Source: Diplonema papillatum
Taxonomy: Eukaryota > Euglenozoa > Diplonemea > Diplonemida > Diplonemidae
Assembly: GCA_030068145.1 (NCBI GenBank)
Contig: JAPJBO010000159.1
Span: 248,001-312,000, forward strand
DNA length: 64,000 nt
Reading direction: 5' to 3'
In this document: positions 28,916-40,671 of the stretch, piece by piece
Position numbering within the stretch: the first letter of the stretch is position 1
Layout: every line of letters starts with the position of its first letter
Notes under the pieces: generated by a model
Databases searched by the model: none
What the model was told of the DNA's origin: nothing
The model's input: the letters and a program-made list of their open reading frames with translations, nothing else
Program-made: the position numbers and the translations under genes

Positions 28916-31900
28916 TGCCCCTCACCATGTTTCCTGCACCTACCCGCCTCGTGAGTTGTGATGCGTTGGTGCACGTGTGTCTTGGTGTGTACACGTGCGG
29001 TGTCAACTGGGCGTGTACTTCATTCAGACGAAACCCTTTAAGTCACGAACTTCAACCTACACGCTTACGTAGATACCTGAAGCCCACATCGCCGCTGCCC
29101 ATGTTGGTCTGTGATAGCGTCACTTCAGAGTTGCCGACACGTTGTGTTGGTGTTCTCCGATGGCGGGAGTTTCGGGGGACGGATAGATGGGGGAGGTTGC
29201 CAGCTCCTCCGTCCGGCATTCGGTTCGAGGCTTCTGTTTTCATCTTGTGGTGTTAGCTTCACGGGAGCTAGCCCCCGCTCGCAACCGCTAAACGTCTTTG
29301 CACAGGCGGTGAACAATTTCATCCATTGCACGTTTTAGGTGCGACGAAGGAAGAATGAAAAACGGGCCAAGAGGTTATGCGCGCGCCTGAACAGGACCGA
29401 CAATCCCAACCCCATCCGAAGAAGATACGGAGTTCGAGGAACCCGAGCGGAACCCCGAGAACTTCGTGCGCACAACACGCCGCGACGAAGGAAAGAGAAG
29501 TTGGTGGTCAAACAGCAGCTTGGCCTGTGGTTGACCGGCTCTCTCTCCGGGCTGGAACTTGTGTACTACACCAAAACCCGAGGCTGGTGCTTCGGGAAGT
29601 TAATTGCCGCTTGACCCCTGGGTCCGTGTTACGCTTTGTGCGCAAAACGGGGGCCGATCCGTCCCGAAGTGGCCCCGGCCGGATCAGCTGTTCCCTCTAA
29701 TGACCTGTGGTACCGCGGTGATGAAAAGAAGCGGTGGCATACACGCATACACACGCGCATACGTCTTCGCTTCTGTGGTGCAAAGGGCGACTTCGCCAGA
29801 AGTCGCCGGCCCTGCGGACCCGACGAGGAACTCTTCGCCTATTCGCAAATGAACTTAGTTTGCAGGCTTCTGCGGGGTTTTTTGCGGTGGAATGGAGTCA
29901 CGACAACAGCATATACGGTTTGACGAGGAAGGAAGGAAAAGGTGAGTGACGCCGCTTCCCTTTGGGGTCCTTCAGGATACTTTGAAAGATACTCACTGTA
30001 CGCAAGAAGAGCTGATGCAGACGCTGCGTCGCAAACTGACATTATTACGCTTGATGCTTTTGCTCTCCGTAGCAGGCTTGTCCTGGTACGCCTGAACAGG
30101 TTGGTACTCACCGACGACCCATCGAGACAAAGATATACAGGCGGTACATGCCGCCCAAAGAAAGGCTCTCAAAGAGCTCCAGATGCCTCCCGCCCACCCC
30201 AGACAAGTATTCCCACCTTTTAGAGACCAACAAAAAACGAAGAGAAATTGGGGAAGCGGGGGGGCAGGACCAGAGCAATATGCCCTATTGTAAACAATTG
30301 TTTGTTTCATTCTTTTCTCCCCTGCTTCGGTCCGTTCTTTTCTTCTTTTTTTCCAACCAATACCGTGGCAATACGAAAGAAGAATCGGCATGTGAAAGAA
30401 ACCGAAACAGTGTTTGTGTTTTTCTCACATTAAACTACGCATTTGTTTTTCTCTTTTTACCCATCGTGGTGCGTTTGGGGTTCCCTATTGGGAACTTACC
30501 TATTACTCAGTTACCTGGCAGTTTCTGTCAAAACAGGGGGGGTGTCGGACATATTTTGGGCAGTTTGTACGGGATAAGCCGGCAGCCGCTGCTTATCGGA
30601 CTTGGTGTCGGTCGGTCACTTTTTCCTGTACAAGCACCTGCTTTGTAGGAAATACTTCGGGAGACTGCTAGTTGCAAAGTCTCAAAACCCAACCGACTGG
30701 CACCACCGCACGCATGCATCTGTCGAACCTTGAAATCGTCTTGACCTAGTAAAGCTTCCCGTGTTGAGTCAAGTTAAGCCACATACTCCAGACAGATACT
30801 CCTGGTGTCAATCCGTCAATTCCTTGTGACGTAGGAGTACGCAGTCCCTATTGATCCCGCGGAACGAGGTCTTAGACGAAACTCAATAGGGAATCACCGC
30901 GTTATGATTATTCCTTCGTAGCTGCGCCAGTCGGTATCCACGTATGCGGCGCAAAATGGATGGACTTCTTTTTGGCGACCCTTGAAATTTGCTGAAGTAC
31001 AAAAGTGCCAGAAATCCTGCCTCCCCAAGCGTTACATACCTGTTAGTCAGTAACCTGACGGATACTGTTCCGCTGGAGGCACAAACAAACGAAGCGCTGA
31101 TGGTCCGCTCCTCCTTGTTTTTCTCCGACCCCACCGAGAGACCCTAGAGTGTACATACTGGTATACCTAATTAGGGTCATTGACCGTCAAGCTCTGACAT
31201 ACGAAAATTAATTAGTGCTGCAACTTTGGAGGAGGGAGGGCGCTTTCTTTTGTGCGCACTAGTGAAACTCACCTGCTGATGAGTCTCATGCGGTACGCTG
31301 CCAACTACTAATCCTTAGTACCAACAATGCATTGGTGACACAAAGAAAAGGGGGAACCCGGCTATGACGGAGGCTCAAAAAATGTAGAAGCCGAAGTCCG
31401 GCTGTTGCTCTCTGCTCGTACTCCACAGCCTGAAGTGCTGCGTGCAACAAGAACCCCTTGATTGTCACCCGAACATATTGCAGCCTCCAGGAGTTACAAC
31501 GTTGAGCACAGATGCACATCATTGCGTACCCCAAGCAACGATATTGAATGCGTCGAGCACCCCCCGAGTCTACATCACCAAATCCAAGCACATTCTTACA
31601 ATCCCCCCGCATCTTGAAGTTTCATTTTAGGTGGGAGGAGACTGTGAATAAACTTTCTTGTCTTCTTTCTTATTTTGCTTGCCATTGGTAGCTTATCATC
31701 CAGCTTCGTTCCGCAGCAGAACGGGCAGGACGCCGAAGAAAAGGAAGAGGTCAGCAAGAATAAAGTAGCAACGTACAGACCAGACCGCCAGGTTACCACT
31801 CCTGAGTTTAACCGATGGCATGGGAATTTGCGCCACGTGGGAAGTGGATGGTGGTCCTGTGTGGGTGGTGTGAAGCGCCGAAAGCGTTCCCATTTGATGG

Positions 31901-32634
31901 TACGACGACAGTATTGCGCTCGTCAGTCGGAGCAGTAAGGGGTCTATTTCTTCCCCAAGAATATATTAATAATAGTAACTGACACCCTGCACTGCTTCGC
32001 ATCACGGAGATCTGTTCGGTACTGCGGGAAGAAACACCAGAAGCTCACATGTGAAGGACACGCCCGTACGATCGACCCAAACGATTGTCGTATCTTCACC
32101 CCCTTTGCTTGCCCACCCCGCCCTTGCGTCATGAGGCGTCGCGACCTTCACACGACAGACACACAGAATTAGTGCTTGAGGTTTCCTCCCGTTGTTTTGC
32201 ATCATCGATTTGCACATAGCAGCGAAAACTAACCGGTGGACGAGAATAATAGTGCAAGAATAGTGGAAGAAATGAGGAGGCAGCAGGCGGCAGCGAAGCA
32301 CATTTCTGACCCTTTGTTGTCTGCTTCGCGGCATAGCATCAAAACCTACGTCGAGCACTATGTCATACCCTTATCCGCTGGCAGCCCCACAGGCACATGC
32401 TGAAATGCCATCTTCAGCGACAGAACACGTCGTTCGAATTCTGTGTCGGATTGACAGTTTCTGCGCAAACACAGGCACCGTCTTACTACCGTGTTTGCGG
32501 GTTGATGACGTCAACTACTACGAAGAATAGCAGAGTTGTCTGAAAGGAACATTTCCGGAGCAACGGTTGCACATAGAGGGCTAAACGAAGCCAACCGAAA
32601 CAGTGCAAGTGCAGGCCCCAAGACAGGGATTGCA

Positions 32635-32990
32635 GTAAACGGTAAACGTTTACCGTTTTACGTTTACGCGTTTTACAGTAAACGTTACGGTGGGGCGCAT
32701 AATAGGGCCCTCAGCCTCGCCAGGCTTCCAGCCTGGCACATCCACGTTCTTGCTACCGGTATTAAGTTGAGTTTTAACACTCGCCCGGGGCCCTGTCCGT
32801 GGCTGTACCTCAGGGTAAGGAACCGAGGGTGGCATATGCGGCTTTTGTTGAAGAGCACTGAAGTGCAGGATGCAGACGAAGCAGAAACGAGCAAAGGCTT
32901 CGACAAACGGGGCTGGAAGAGTAAACATCAAGTTTACCCGTTTATTGTTTACGTTTAATCATTTCGGAGTAAACGCGTTTACTAAGCGTT
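32635..32990. repeat. Short element with GTAAAC/GTTTAC-rich palindromic ends
   Basis: The left cluster has several GTAAAC or GTTTAC hexamers and a 22-base perfect palindrome at 32637-32658 centred on AAACGTTT. The right cluster has several more and the perfect palindrome AGTAAACGCGTTTACT at 32968-32983. The two clusters are roughly inverted relative to each other, as in a MITE. The hexamer also matches a forkhead-type binding core, but that reading is speculative. Confidence 0.6.
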
Positions 32991-33825
32991 TCCTGCAGTC
33001 ACTGTCCAAGCGAGGTTTCTGGCTGTACAGGCGAAGAACAAAAGTTGTTTTCCCGGCCATCCTCACCGTTATAGAACAGTCGGCGTTGATCGTCCGTTGT
33101 TTTGTTCCTACGTGCAAGGCCCTAAACTCCGGAAACGTTCTCGCAAAGAAATGTTATCAGCTAGCCCCTTGTCGCATTTCCTTTCCGTTGTCTCTCTGTC
33201 TGGACTTCTTACGTCGGGCTTATTCGGACCGGCCCGTGCTGCCTTCTTGTGCTTGCTAACAAGGTAGGGAAAACGGCAAACTAAGCCAGACCAGGCCAGG
33301 CTGCACGAGGAGGAACCAAACCCGATGCTGCTTCATGCAGTGACAGGACATGACTTCGAATGCGAACCCGAGCAATACGGGGGTTCAGGAGGGAAGTTGC
33401 TCGCTCCCTCCTGCCTGTATGTGTCTCGTACTCGACCCCCTCCGCCACTCCGCATGCCGGGTCCGCCCTTCGTAGAAGTTCGTCCAGAACTTCTCTCACT
33501 TCGTTTACGAGGTTCTCTCTCTGTCTCCCTCACTCTCTTTTGCTGTCTCTGTCTCTGTCTCTCTCTTATTCTTTCTTGCATTTTCCTTCTTAAGATAAGC
33601 TCGAGTACGAATGGGTGAAAGAAAAAGAAAGCTGCCGCAGGCCCCCATTCGTGTCGATGCTGGCCCTCGCGAAGCGACAGTAACGTCAAATTATGAAATT
33701 TAGTCGATAAGAAAAGAAGAAGGGGGGGAAGGGGGGGGAAGATTTTAAGAAAAGGAAAGGACGAAGGAAAAAAAGGTGTTTGCTCTTCGCTTTCCCCCCT
33801 TTTCCTTTTTTATTAAGCAACCCGC

Positions 33826-34840
33826 AACTAGCTACCGTAACGCGTCTAGATGGGGCCTCCCTCCGTGAGGTTCCGGACTACAAATACCTCGGCTCCATGC
33901 TCGTGGACAGCAGAGCGGATTTCCTACGGAACAAGTCTTTGGCCTGGGTAGCAGTACACAGACTGAAGTCTGTTTGGCGGTCCACGATTAGGCCCGACCT
34001 AAAGGTTTTGTTTTTCAAGACGCTCGTGGTTCCCGTCTTTTTCTGGCAGGCGCCGAAACTTGGATCGTTGGCACTTCCCTGCTTCCTGAGATCACGGGAG
34101 CATACACTTGTCTAGTTCGGTTTGTTCGAGGCATTAAGGTCTAAGTCGCGAAACGCGCTGTAGCAATAATGACCTATTTGCGGATCAGTTCCCGAGGGTC
34201 GAAGTCGAGTTGCAGAGGAAGCGGCTTCGCTTCGCTAGGCACTGCCTGAGGGCGGACCAGCCAGCATCGAGCGTGCTTCTTGCAACGACACGTCGAAAGA
34301 AGAAACGCGGTCGACCTCCGCTTTCTTATCTCGATGTGCTCCAACGCGACCTCGGCATGTCGAACACTGAGGAGATCCGGGAGCTGATGGCAGACAGGGT
34401 AGTATGGGATCCAGCGGGTAGTGGAGGCCACCAGGCAGAGAACCGTGCGGCCGCCGCGGAAGACGCGGAAAGGCATGAAGGCACGTGGGACCGGATCCGG
34501 ATGACCCCGGAAGCGCGTGATCTCGCAGGCTGCGCGGCGCATGCGCAAGGTTAATGCGCTGAAGTACATCGACCAACTCATTTGTGCGGCACCGACCTGC
34601 CACGTTCAAGCTTGCTCCGACCACTGCACCCTCTGCCGACACTAGCTAGCCGTCGACGCTCATGACGGCAGCCCCATCCTGAAGTGCAAATACTGCCGAC
34701 GCGTCACTGCTGCTGTGTGCGCTCGGATTGGCGCCGCTCAAGCGGCCACCTTATGTCACTCGTTCGTTTGTAAAGATTGCTCCGTTCTTCTCCCTGACTT
34801 GTTCCCGGATTAGGATGACACATACTACTACTACTACTAC
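33826..34840 (+). mobile_element. 5'-truncated LINE (non-LTR retrotransposon) with target-site duplication
   Basis: The same 14 bases, ATTAAGCAACCCGC, occur at 33812-33825 and 34841-34854, bracketing 1015 bases that end in a TAC microsatellite tail (34823-34840). The insert encodes the C-terminal part of a LINE reverse-transcriptase polyprotein in broken frames. The first frame (to 34115) has DYKYLGSML, then KTLVVPVF. The next (34210-34554) has RKRLRFARHCLR and KRGRPPLSYLDVLQRDLG, typical of the region after the RT domain. It ends with Cys/His pairs like a terminal zinc knuckle. Stops and frameshifts between them make it dead. The insertion hit an older interspersed repeat. Confidence 0.88.
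33858..34554 (+). pseudogene. LINE reverse-transcriptase C-terminal fragment
   Basis: Coding remnant inside the truncated LINE. The YKYLGSML motif and the RGRPPLSYLDVLQRDLG motif are standard landmarks downstream of the RT palm in non-LTR elements. The frame changes near 34083 and stops occur before 34210. The palm with the catalytic Asp pair is missing, having been lost to 5' truncation at insertion. Confidence 0.8.
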
Positions 34841-36772
34841 ATTAAGCAACCCGCGTTGTAGAATACTCTAGTTCTTGAGTGTACCGGGAAAAGCAGGCTG
34901 CCGCCACGTGTTGTGGCCTTGAAGGTATGCGGATTGTGCCACTCGGGTGACGGAGACTGAAGGCCGGAAACAAGGAGCGTTTCCACTGCGATATCTAAGC
35001 AAGCTACAGGTGGAGGATGAAAGCGAAAGGTATGTCAGTGCAGTGCGTGTGCAGCCTAGGACATTTAGGAGCATGATGCCAAATACACCCCCTTCAATGA
35101 CACGCTCACTTATTCTAGGGTCGAGTTCTTGCCTCGTCGCAAAGCTGGGTTTCCGCAAACCAGCGACCTTACACGGCATTCCACTCACCCGCGCGCGGTA
35201 TAGAAACGCAAGCCGCAAGTAGACGAAACACTGACACGCGCCGAGAACAGCCTGTCGTTGCAGAGAGGAACCTACTGCGGTGCTGTACCGAAGCTTGTTT
35301 TGTTAGTTTGTCCCTCGTCAATACCACCCCACGGCTGCGACAAGTTTCCAGGAAACTCGAGAATGAAATGACTGTTATCTGCACAACTTTGACATCACAT
35401 TCTTGCATTCCCCGCCGACCTCCACACACATCAGCAACACCGCAGGCAAACAAACCAAAAGCAAACAAAGACAACACTTACACACCCGCATACTGTTGCA
35501 CAGGTTTGTCCGACAAAAAAACAAAAGTGAGGGGAAAAAGAAAAAGGAATATTTACCCCTGCCCATCCCTCCCACCCGTTGGTTGTTAAAAGAATTGACG
35601 GCGGGGAGCGTCTGTTTGCAGTGCGGTGCGAGAGCAAACAAGAAACTCGTGCGCTGGCTTTTTTCTTGCAACCGTGCCTCCAGCACGCCAGGGCTTTCCC
35701 AAGTTCTCGCTTTCATTTTCATACCCAACCTTGCGACAAATTATTGTAAATCATCGTTTCCGCCAACTCGATCTTTCCGCAAGACAACAGCATGTCCGCC
35801 TTGAGCTTTTGCTAACGACTCCCTCTATCTCGCTCGGCTTTGGCTTTGGAGTACGAGGGTTTCTTCTTGTGCACCAACCAGAAATAGAAAGCCCAGAGGA
35901 AGCAGTCAGGCCAAGAGAGAGGCAGGAATAGAGGGAAAACCGAAAAGTAAGATACCTCCCCTTCCCTCCGGGGAGATCCCTCGCAGTACCGACATTTGTA
36001 GAACCCAAAGCAGTCGTCGAAAAGGAAATTGACGACGACACGCAAAGGAGAAAATAGCCCCCACCTCCCTCACACCTTCCTCCAACCTCCCTTCGCTTAT
36101 TCGTATCGTTCGCAAGCCAAAGCGAAGGAAACATCAACCCGGCGCAGACACGTGCGCAAGGCACAACTGCTTCGTCCTGCTCTCGTCGAGCGAACCTATA
36201 CGGTGACACCACAACCTCAGAAGCTGGTGCTATATTCTTTGGCAACAAAGCGAACTTTGACTCTAGAAACGAGCGCGCACAACGCAAGTGCACCCTCTTT
36301 TTTAGTGTAAATACGTAACGAAACCGAGGGTGGGCACACCAGCGGTTCTTCACCTCGTCCCACGCTTTCACTCCGTCTTCTGAGCGCCGTGCACCATCCC
36401 CTTTCCCTCATTTCAGAATCGTGTGGAACAAGATTTCCAAGACGACGGCCTTGATACCGCAGTATACATTTTGCAGGGAATAGGGGACGTTTCAGCTTGT
36501 GTAAACAGCTGTCTCGCCCGACTGCGTTCGTCGTTCGCGTGCCAGTTGACAGATTGCGTCATACTGCGGACAAGAAGTCTTCAAAGAACAGACTACAGAC
36601 TAGTAGCCGTTCCTGCATCGGTCCCTGTTCTGGAGGACCCTGGCAACGAGTTGTTTTCTCGCAACGCCAGCCGTAGCACCTCCACCTCGTTGACGTCGTG
36701 CTCTAACGAGCAGCAGGACAAGCTGACCGCAACCACGATCAATCACCATCAGCCCACCACCATCCGGCGCAC

Positions 36773-39700
36773 ATGCGGTTCATACTGGGGGGCATCCTGC
36801 TATTAGTCCACGGCTTGCTGCCTGTGGTCGTGCAGGGGCACAGCATCGTGAGACGTGCGCCGCCGGCTCCGTCGCCCGCCATCGCGTCCGGAGCAAAGCC
36901 ACGTCCTCGTCAACGGGCTAGCAACGGCGACGCGCAGGGTAGCGGTTGGTCCCCAGGCGACGTTGGGGCGGCACCTCCTTCTTATCGTCAAGATACGCCG
37001 AGTGGCATTCTTCAACTGGCCGGGGGACACGCTGACGTGGAAGGTACAACTGGCCAACGGACACGCAACGGTTCTCCGCGCACCGCCGGAGACACGGGGA
37101 ACATCGAGATGCGGCCGTACGTGTACCAGCAGACACGAAGAGGTGATGTGCTGGCCACGCCGCAGGCGGACCTCGTCACGCCGGAAGAAGCGGGCGACGT
37201 CAAAGCGCCGGAGAACGACGGCAACGACACTGCTGCCGAGCCTCCGGCTGACAGCTTGTCCACAGAGGCCGGGCGAGTGTTGTGGCACGAAGCGCCGGTG
37301 TTGAGCGCCGTCGCGTCGTGCGTCCTAGCGGTCGGGGCCTTCTCAGGAGCCGCCTCGTCTGTGCTGCCGCCCGTGCAGGCGCTCGTTGCGAGCTCGACGG
37401 GTTGCTCGGCGCCGCCCGACGACTGGCTTCCCTTCCTGCTGCACCCCACCGGCCTTCTCTTGGACGAGAGCGCTGCGAAAGCCTGCATCTTGTGCAACAC
37501 GTGCCTTGCCGCCGGACTGTGCGCGTTGCACTACCTCTTCGCGACCCTCAGCTCGCCCGCCCACCCAAAAAGTAGCGCATCCCCGCGCACTCGAAGCGAG
37601 CCCGCCGACCAGCCCCAGCCACCCACCTCGCCACGCATGCTGGGCAACGATTCGAGCCTCACCTCCCTCCCGATCGTGCCGCAGACGAGCAGCGTCGCCG
37701 GGTCTGTTCCCGTCGCGTGCTCCGCCTCGAGACGCCGCGAAGACGCCTCCGCCCTCGGCGGAGACTTCCCCGCCGCGGTGCAGCCGTCGACCCCGCGGTC
37801 GTGCCGGTTCATCTCGCTCCGGATCACGCCGCTGCTGGCACCGCACGCCAGCCAGCACTCCGGCGACCGGTTCTGGCCCGCCCACACGTCCCTGCAGCCG
37901 TCTCCGCGGACGTGGGACAGGGCGTCGCCACGGTTCTCGCCGCAGGTCGCGCCGCTGGGCACCCCCCTGCCCTCCCCCGCCTTCTACCAGCAGACCGACC
38001 GCTTCTGGGGCAGGCGCCGCGACGATGACTCGTCCGCAGACGCGGCGCTCCGCCAGCAAAGCGGCGTGTCCTGCAGGCCGGGCAGCGACGACAACCGCCG
38101 CGGCTCGACGTCGCCACGCACGTCGCCACGCACGTCGCCACGCACGTCGCCACGCACGTTGCACGCGTCGACCCGCTCGTCGCTGCTGGTCGGGAATTCG
38201 CCGGCGCAGCTGCTCGGCGGCGGGTGCCGGCGGGGGGGGCAAGGATTTGGGGCGGGCGTGGGCGGCGGCGGGAGGCGGCTCTTTTCGTACCCGGCGACCG
38301 TCGTCTGCACCGCGCTGCTCTTCCTGCCGGGCATCGCCGCCAGCTCCTTCGACCTGCTGGCGAGGGCCGACGGCGTCAGCTCGGTTTGCTTCGCCTGCGC
38401 CGGCCTCGTCGTCGTGTGCGCCTCCGGCTGCTTCTTGTCCCGCGTCGTCGGCGCATCGCCCCTGCCGAGCTGGTGCCCTTGCGCGATACGCCAGGAAGCG
38501 GCGCCGCCCGCAAGCGAAGGCAGTGCGGCGACTGTCTCGGCGGACCGCTCCGCCGAGCTCCCGTTCGGCGGCAAGCGCCTGAGGCCCGGCAAGCGGGGAC
38601 TGCCAGCGGCAGGAGGAGGAGGAGGAGGAGGAGGAGGAGGAGGAGGGGGGGGGGCAGTCGCCGACGAAGACGCTACCGAGATGCGATTGCCGGGGGCCGC
38701 GAAGTCGGGCGGCGGCGGCTGCGGGCCGTCTGCAGGACTGCCGCCGCCCGGCGGATTGCAGCAGCAGGCCTCCCGCACCGCGGAACTTGCGCGGGGCGGG
38801 AAACCCCCGGTGCTGCTGGCCGGCAACGGGTTGTTCCTGGAGCACGCGGCCTTCACCCTGCTTGCGGCTGCGTGCGCGCTGCCTCGCACGGCGTGCAAGC
38901 GCCGTGCCCTGGTCACGGCCGCGCTGCTCGCCGGGCAGGCGGCGTGCGTGCTGACCCGCGGCGGGCGCCTGCCGCTGTACGCCCGCGGGTTGTCCGTCGT
39001 CGCGAACACCGCCTCCGCCGCCGCCGTCCTGCTGGCAGTCGTCCCGGCGGAGGAGCCGCCGACCGCACGCTGGGCCGACGCCGCGGCGCGGGCGCTGTTC
39101 ACCGTCGCGTTGCTCGCCTGCGTCGCCCGCAACGTCTGCGAACTTATTCTCTTCTGGCGGCCAGCCGCAGGCCGCCCGTCCGCCGCCCCACAAGATGCGC
39201 GTGGTGGTGGTGGTGGCGGTGGTGGTGGTGGTGGCGGTGGTGGTGGCGGTGGTGGTGGTGGTGGCAGTGGTGGTGGCGGTGGTGGTGGTGGCGGTGGTGG
39301 TGGCGGCGACGGGGCGGACACCGGGGCTTTGTACGGCAAGCTGCTGGACCACCTCGTCGACAACGCGGAGTGCCCGTCGTTGTTCGACTCTGCGTCGTGT
39401 TCGCTCGCGCGTATGTCTGAGTCGGCGTCGGACTGCGCCGAGGCGACGGGGAGGCGGGACAACGACACGCCGGCGGTGGCATCGCCGGCGGCCAGCGGCA
39501 GCCGGCGGTATCACCTCGCCGTCACCAGGAACCGGTGGGCGGGCGAGCTGCCGAGGCGGAGCCCCCGGGGCAAGCCGTGCCGGCCGGTTTGCGCCCAAAA
39601 CGTGGGCAGCCCCCCGCGCAGCCTGAGCCTGCCGCCCGCCGACCCGCTGACGGTGAACCGGGTGGCCCCCGACGCCGACGACGCGTCGCAGCTTTCTGAC

Positions 39701-39973
39701 CTGCGGCACGCGTCTTCGTCGCTGCTGGTCTCGCAGGCGGACAGCCTCCCCCTCCGGTCGTCCATATTGTCGTTCAGCGGTCGCATTGGAACCAACGCGC
39801 GAATTTCGCCTTCCATCGAAGCTGAGTTCAACGACTCTCTGCTGACGCCACTCCAGCCCGTGACCACCGAGCGATTTGCCGTATCCACGGAGCTTGCACG
39901 GAGATCGCGTCCTGTGAAGCCTCTGGTCAGAAGCAGTATGCATACACCGTTTCACCTTTTGTCACCTTCTTGA
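36773..39973 (+). CDS. Multi-pass membrane protein with polyglycine tracts
   Basis: 1066 residues beginning with a clear signal peptide (FILGGILLLVHGLLPVVVQG within residues 3-22). Likely membrane segments: about 175-205, 225-250, 502-525, 535-558, 688-715, 735-760 and 768-795. Between them are long Ser/Pro/Arg-rich loops, including four TSPR units coded by a 12-base tandem repeat (38109-38160). Two polyglycine runs are coded by AGG-type and GGT-type microsatellites; the second is nearly 40 residues, broken only by Ser. I recognise no family. The ends are probably extracytosolic, with disordered loops facing the cytosol. GC content is extreme, which also opens the antisense frame for 870 codons. 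The signal peptide and in-frame repeats favour the plus strand. Confidence 0.72.
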   Translation: MRFILGGILLLVHGLLPVVVQGHSIVRRAPPAPSPAIASGAKPRPRQRASNGDAQGSGWSPGDVGAAPPSYRQDTPSGILQLAGGHADVEGTTGQRTRNGSPRTAGDTGNIEMRPYVYQQTRRGDVLATPQADLVTPEEAGDVKAPENDGNDTAAEPPADSLSTEAGRVLWHEAPVLSAVASCVLAVGAFSGAASSVLPPVQALVASSTGCSAPPDDWLPFLLHPTGLLLDESAAKACILCNTCLAAGLCALHYLFATLSSPAHPKSSASPRTRSEPADQPQPPTSPRMLGNDSSLTSLPIVPQTSSVAGSVPVACSASRRREDASALGGDFPAAVQPSTPRSCRFISLRITPLLAPHASQHSGDRFWPAHTSLQPSPRTWDRASPRFSPQVAPLGTPLPSPAFYQQTDRFWGRRRDDDSSADAALRQQSGVSCRPGSDDNRRGSTSPRTSPRTSPRTSPRTLHASTRSSLLVGNSPAQLLGGGCRRGGQGFGAGVGGGGRRLFSYPATVVCTALLFLPGIAASSFDLLARADGVSSVCFACAGLVVVCASGCFLSRVVGASPLPSWCPCAIRQEAAPPASEGSAATVSADRSAELPFGGKRLRPGKRGLPAAGGGGGGGGGGGGGGAVADEDATEMRLPGAAKSGGGGCGPSAGLPPPGGLQQQASRTAELARGGKPPVLLAGNGLFLEHAAFTLLAAACALPRTACKRRALVTAALLAGQAACVLTRGGRLPLYARGLSVVANTASAAAVLLAVVPAEEPPTARWADAAARALFTVALLACVARNVCELILFWRPAAGRPSAAPQDARGGGGGGGGGGGGGGGGGGGGGSGGGGGGGGGGGGGDGADTGALYGKLLDHLVDNAECPSLFDSASCSLARMSESASDCAEATGRRDNDTPAVASPAASGSRRYHLAVTRNRWAGELPRRSPRGKPCRPVCAQNVGSPPRSLSLPPADPLTVNRVAPDADDASQLSDLRHASSSLLVSQADSLPLRSSILSFSGRIGTNARISPSIEAEFNDSLLTPLQPVTTERFAVSTELARRSRPVKPLVRSSMHTPFHLLSPS
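38109..38160 (+). repeat. 12-base coding tandem repeat
   Basis: Four units of CGTCGCCACGCA encode TSPR in the membrane protein. Unit length is a multiple of three, so changes in number keep the frame. Confidence 0.9.
39200..39306 (+). repeat. GGT/GGC microsatellite coding polyglycine
   Basis: Mixed GGT and GGC codons encode a glycine run of nearly 40 residues with a single Ser. A shorter GGA run of the same kind lies at about 38610-38655. Confidence 0.9.
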
Positions 39974-40643
39974 AAGATGTCCCCCAAAGGACGGCAGTGC
40001 GCCGTGGAAACAACCCGAGACGGCCTGCCCGCGGCCTCCCTCCTTTCGACCTGATCATCCCCATACGTATCGATACATGCATCGTAAACCTTCCGGACAC
40101 TCAGCGGCATACCGTCGGACCGTGAGGTGCCGGCGTGGTCATGAAGTAGAGGATCGCCCAGAATCACCTTTTTTCAAAACAAGACTACGCATTTTCTTTC
40201 TCACGGAACCATAACAACACTCAGGTCGGAGCATTAGTCCGTCAGTTCGCGGTCTTGGACATTAGTGGGCGCCATCCGGTTTTCCCTCAGGCTTCCAATG
40301 GAAAGTCCGGGGATGACAATACGAATATTGGTCCCCCCCCTCACGCGCGAATGTGTCTACGTCAGCACCGTATGAAAATGGCTGTCTGCCAGGGTTCCGG
40401 GGAAAGGCTCTTCGATGCCATCCCGCAGTTTCAAGAAGCAAAGAAGCAACCCCTGAAGAAAGACGAACCCCTTTTCGATGGTACTACAAGCGATCTTGCA
40501 TCTCTTTTACCAACGGCTAGCTATTCAAGGGCCATTACAACCTGCACAGGTGTACAACTAGTTGGTTCCACAGGCGTAGAATGGTGCGCTGCCACCAGGA
40601 GTAGAGTGCGCATCCTAGTTCACAAACCATCAAGCAAAAAATA

Positions 40644-40671
40644 AACTAAGCATTTCAGCAGATGCTTAGTT
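40644..40671. other. Perfect 10-bp hairpin with 8-base loop
   Basis: AACTAAGCAT pairs with ATGCTTAGTT across an 8-base loop. It lies in a gene-free stretch; a transcription or element end is possible but unsupported. Confidence 0.75.

Larger units (their letters stand above)
28916..36772. other. Repeat-rich intergenic region
   Basis: About 7.9 kb between the kinase and the polyglycine protein gene. It contains the GTAAAC-rich element (32635-32990), the truncated LINE (33826-34840), a fragment sharing TGTAGGAAATACT with 51650 and 62730 (30640-30690), and pyrimidine-rich simple sequence (33500-33590). I support no host gene here. The segment 36423-36772 just before the polyglycine gene is probably its 5' leader. 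Confidence 0.55.

Noticed and set aside
37343-39955. 870-codon antisense ORF over the polyglycine membrane protein
   Set aside because: Arises from the GC-rich complement; mostly Arg, Ala and Thr/Ala repeats. The plus strand has a signal peptide and membrane segments.
40255-40644. 129-codon ORF
   Set aside because: Mixed composition, no domain, and the 3' end runs into a hairpin; likely chance.
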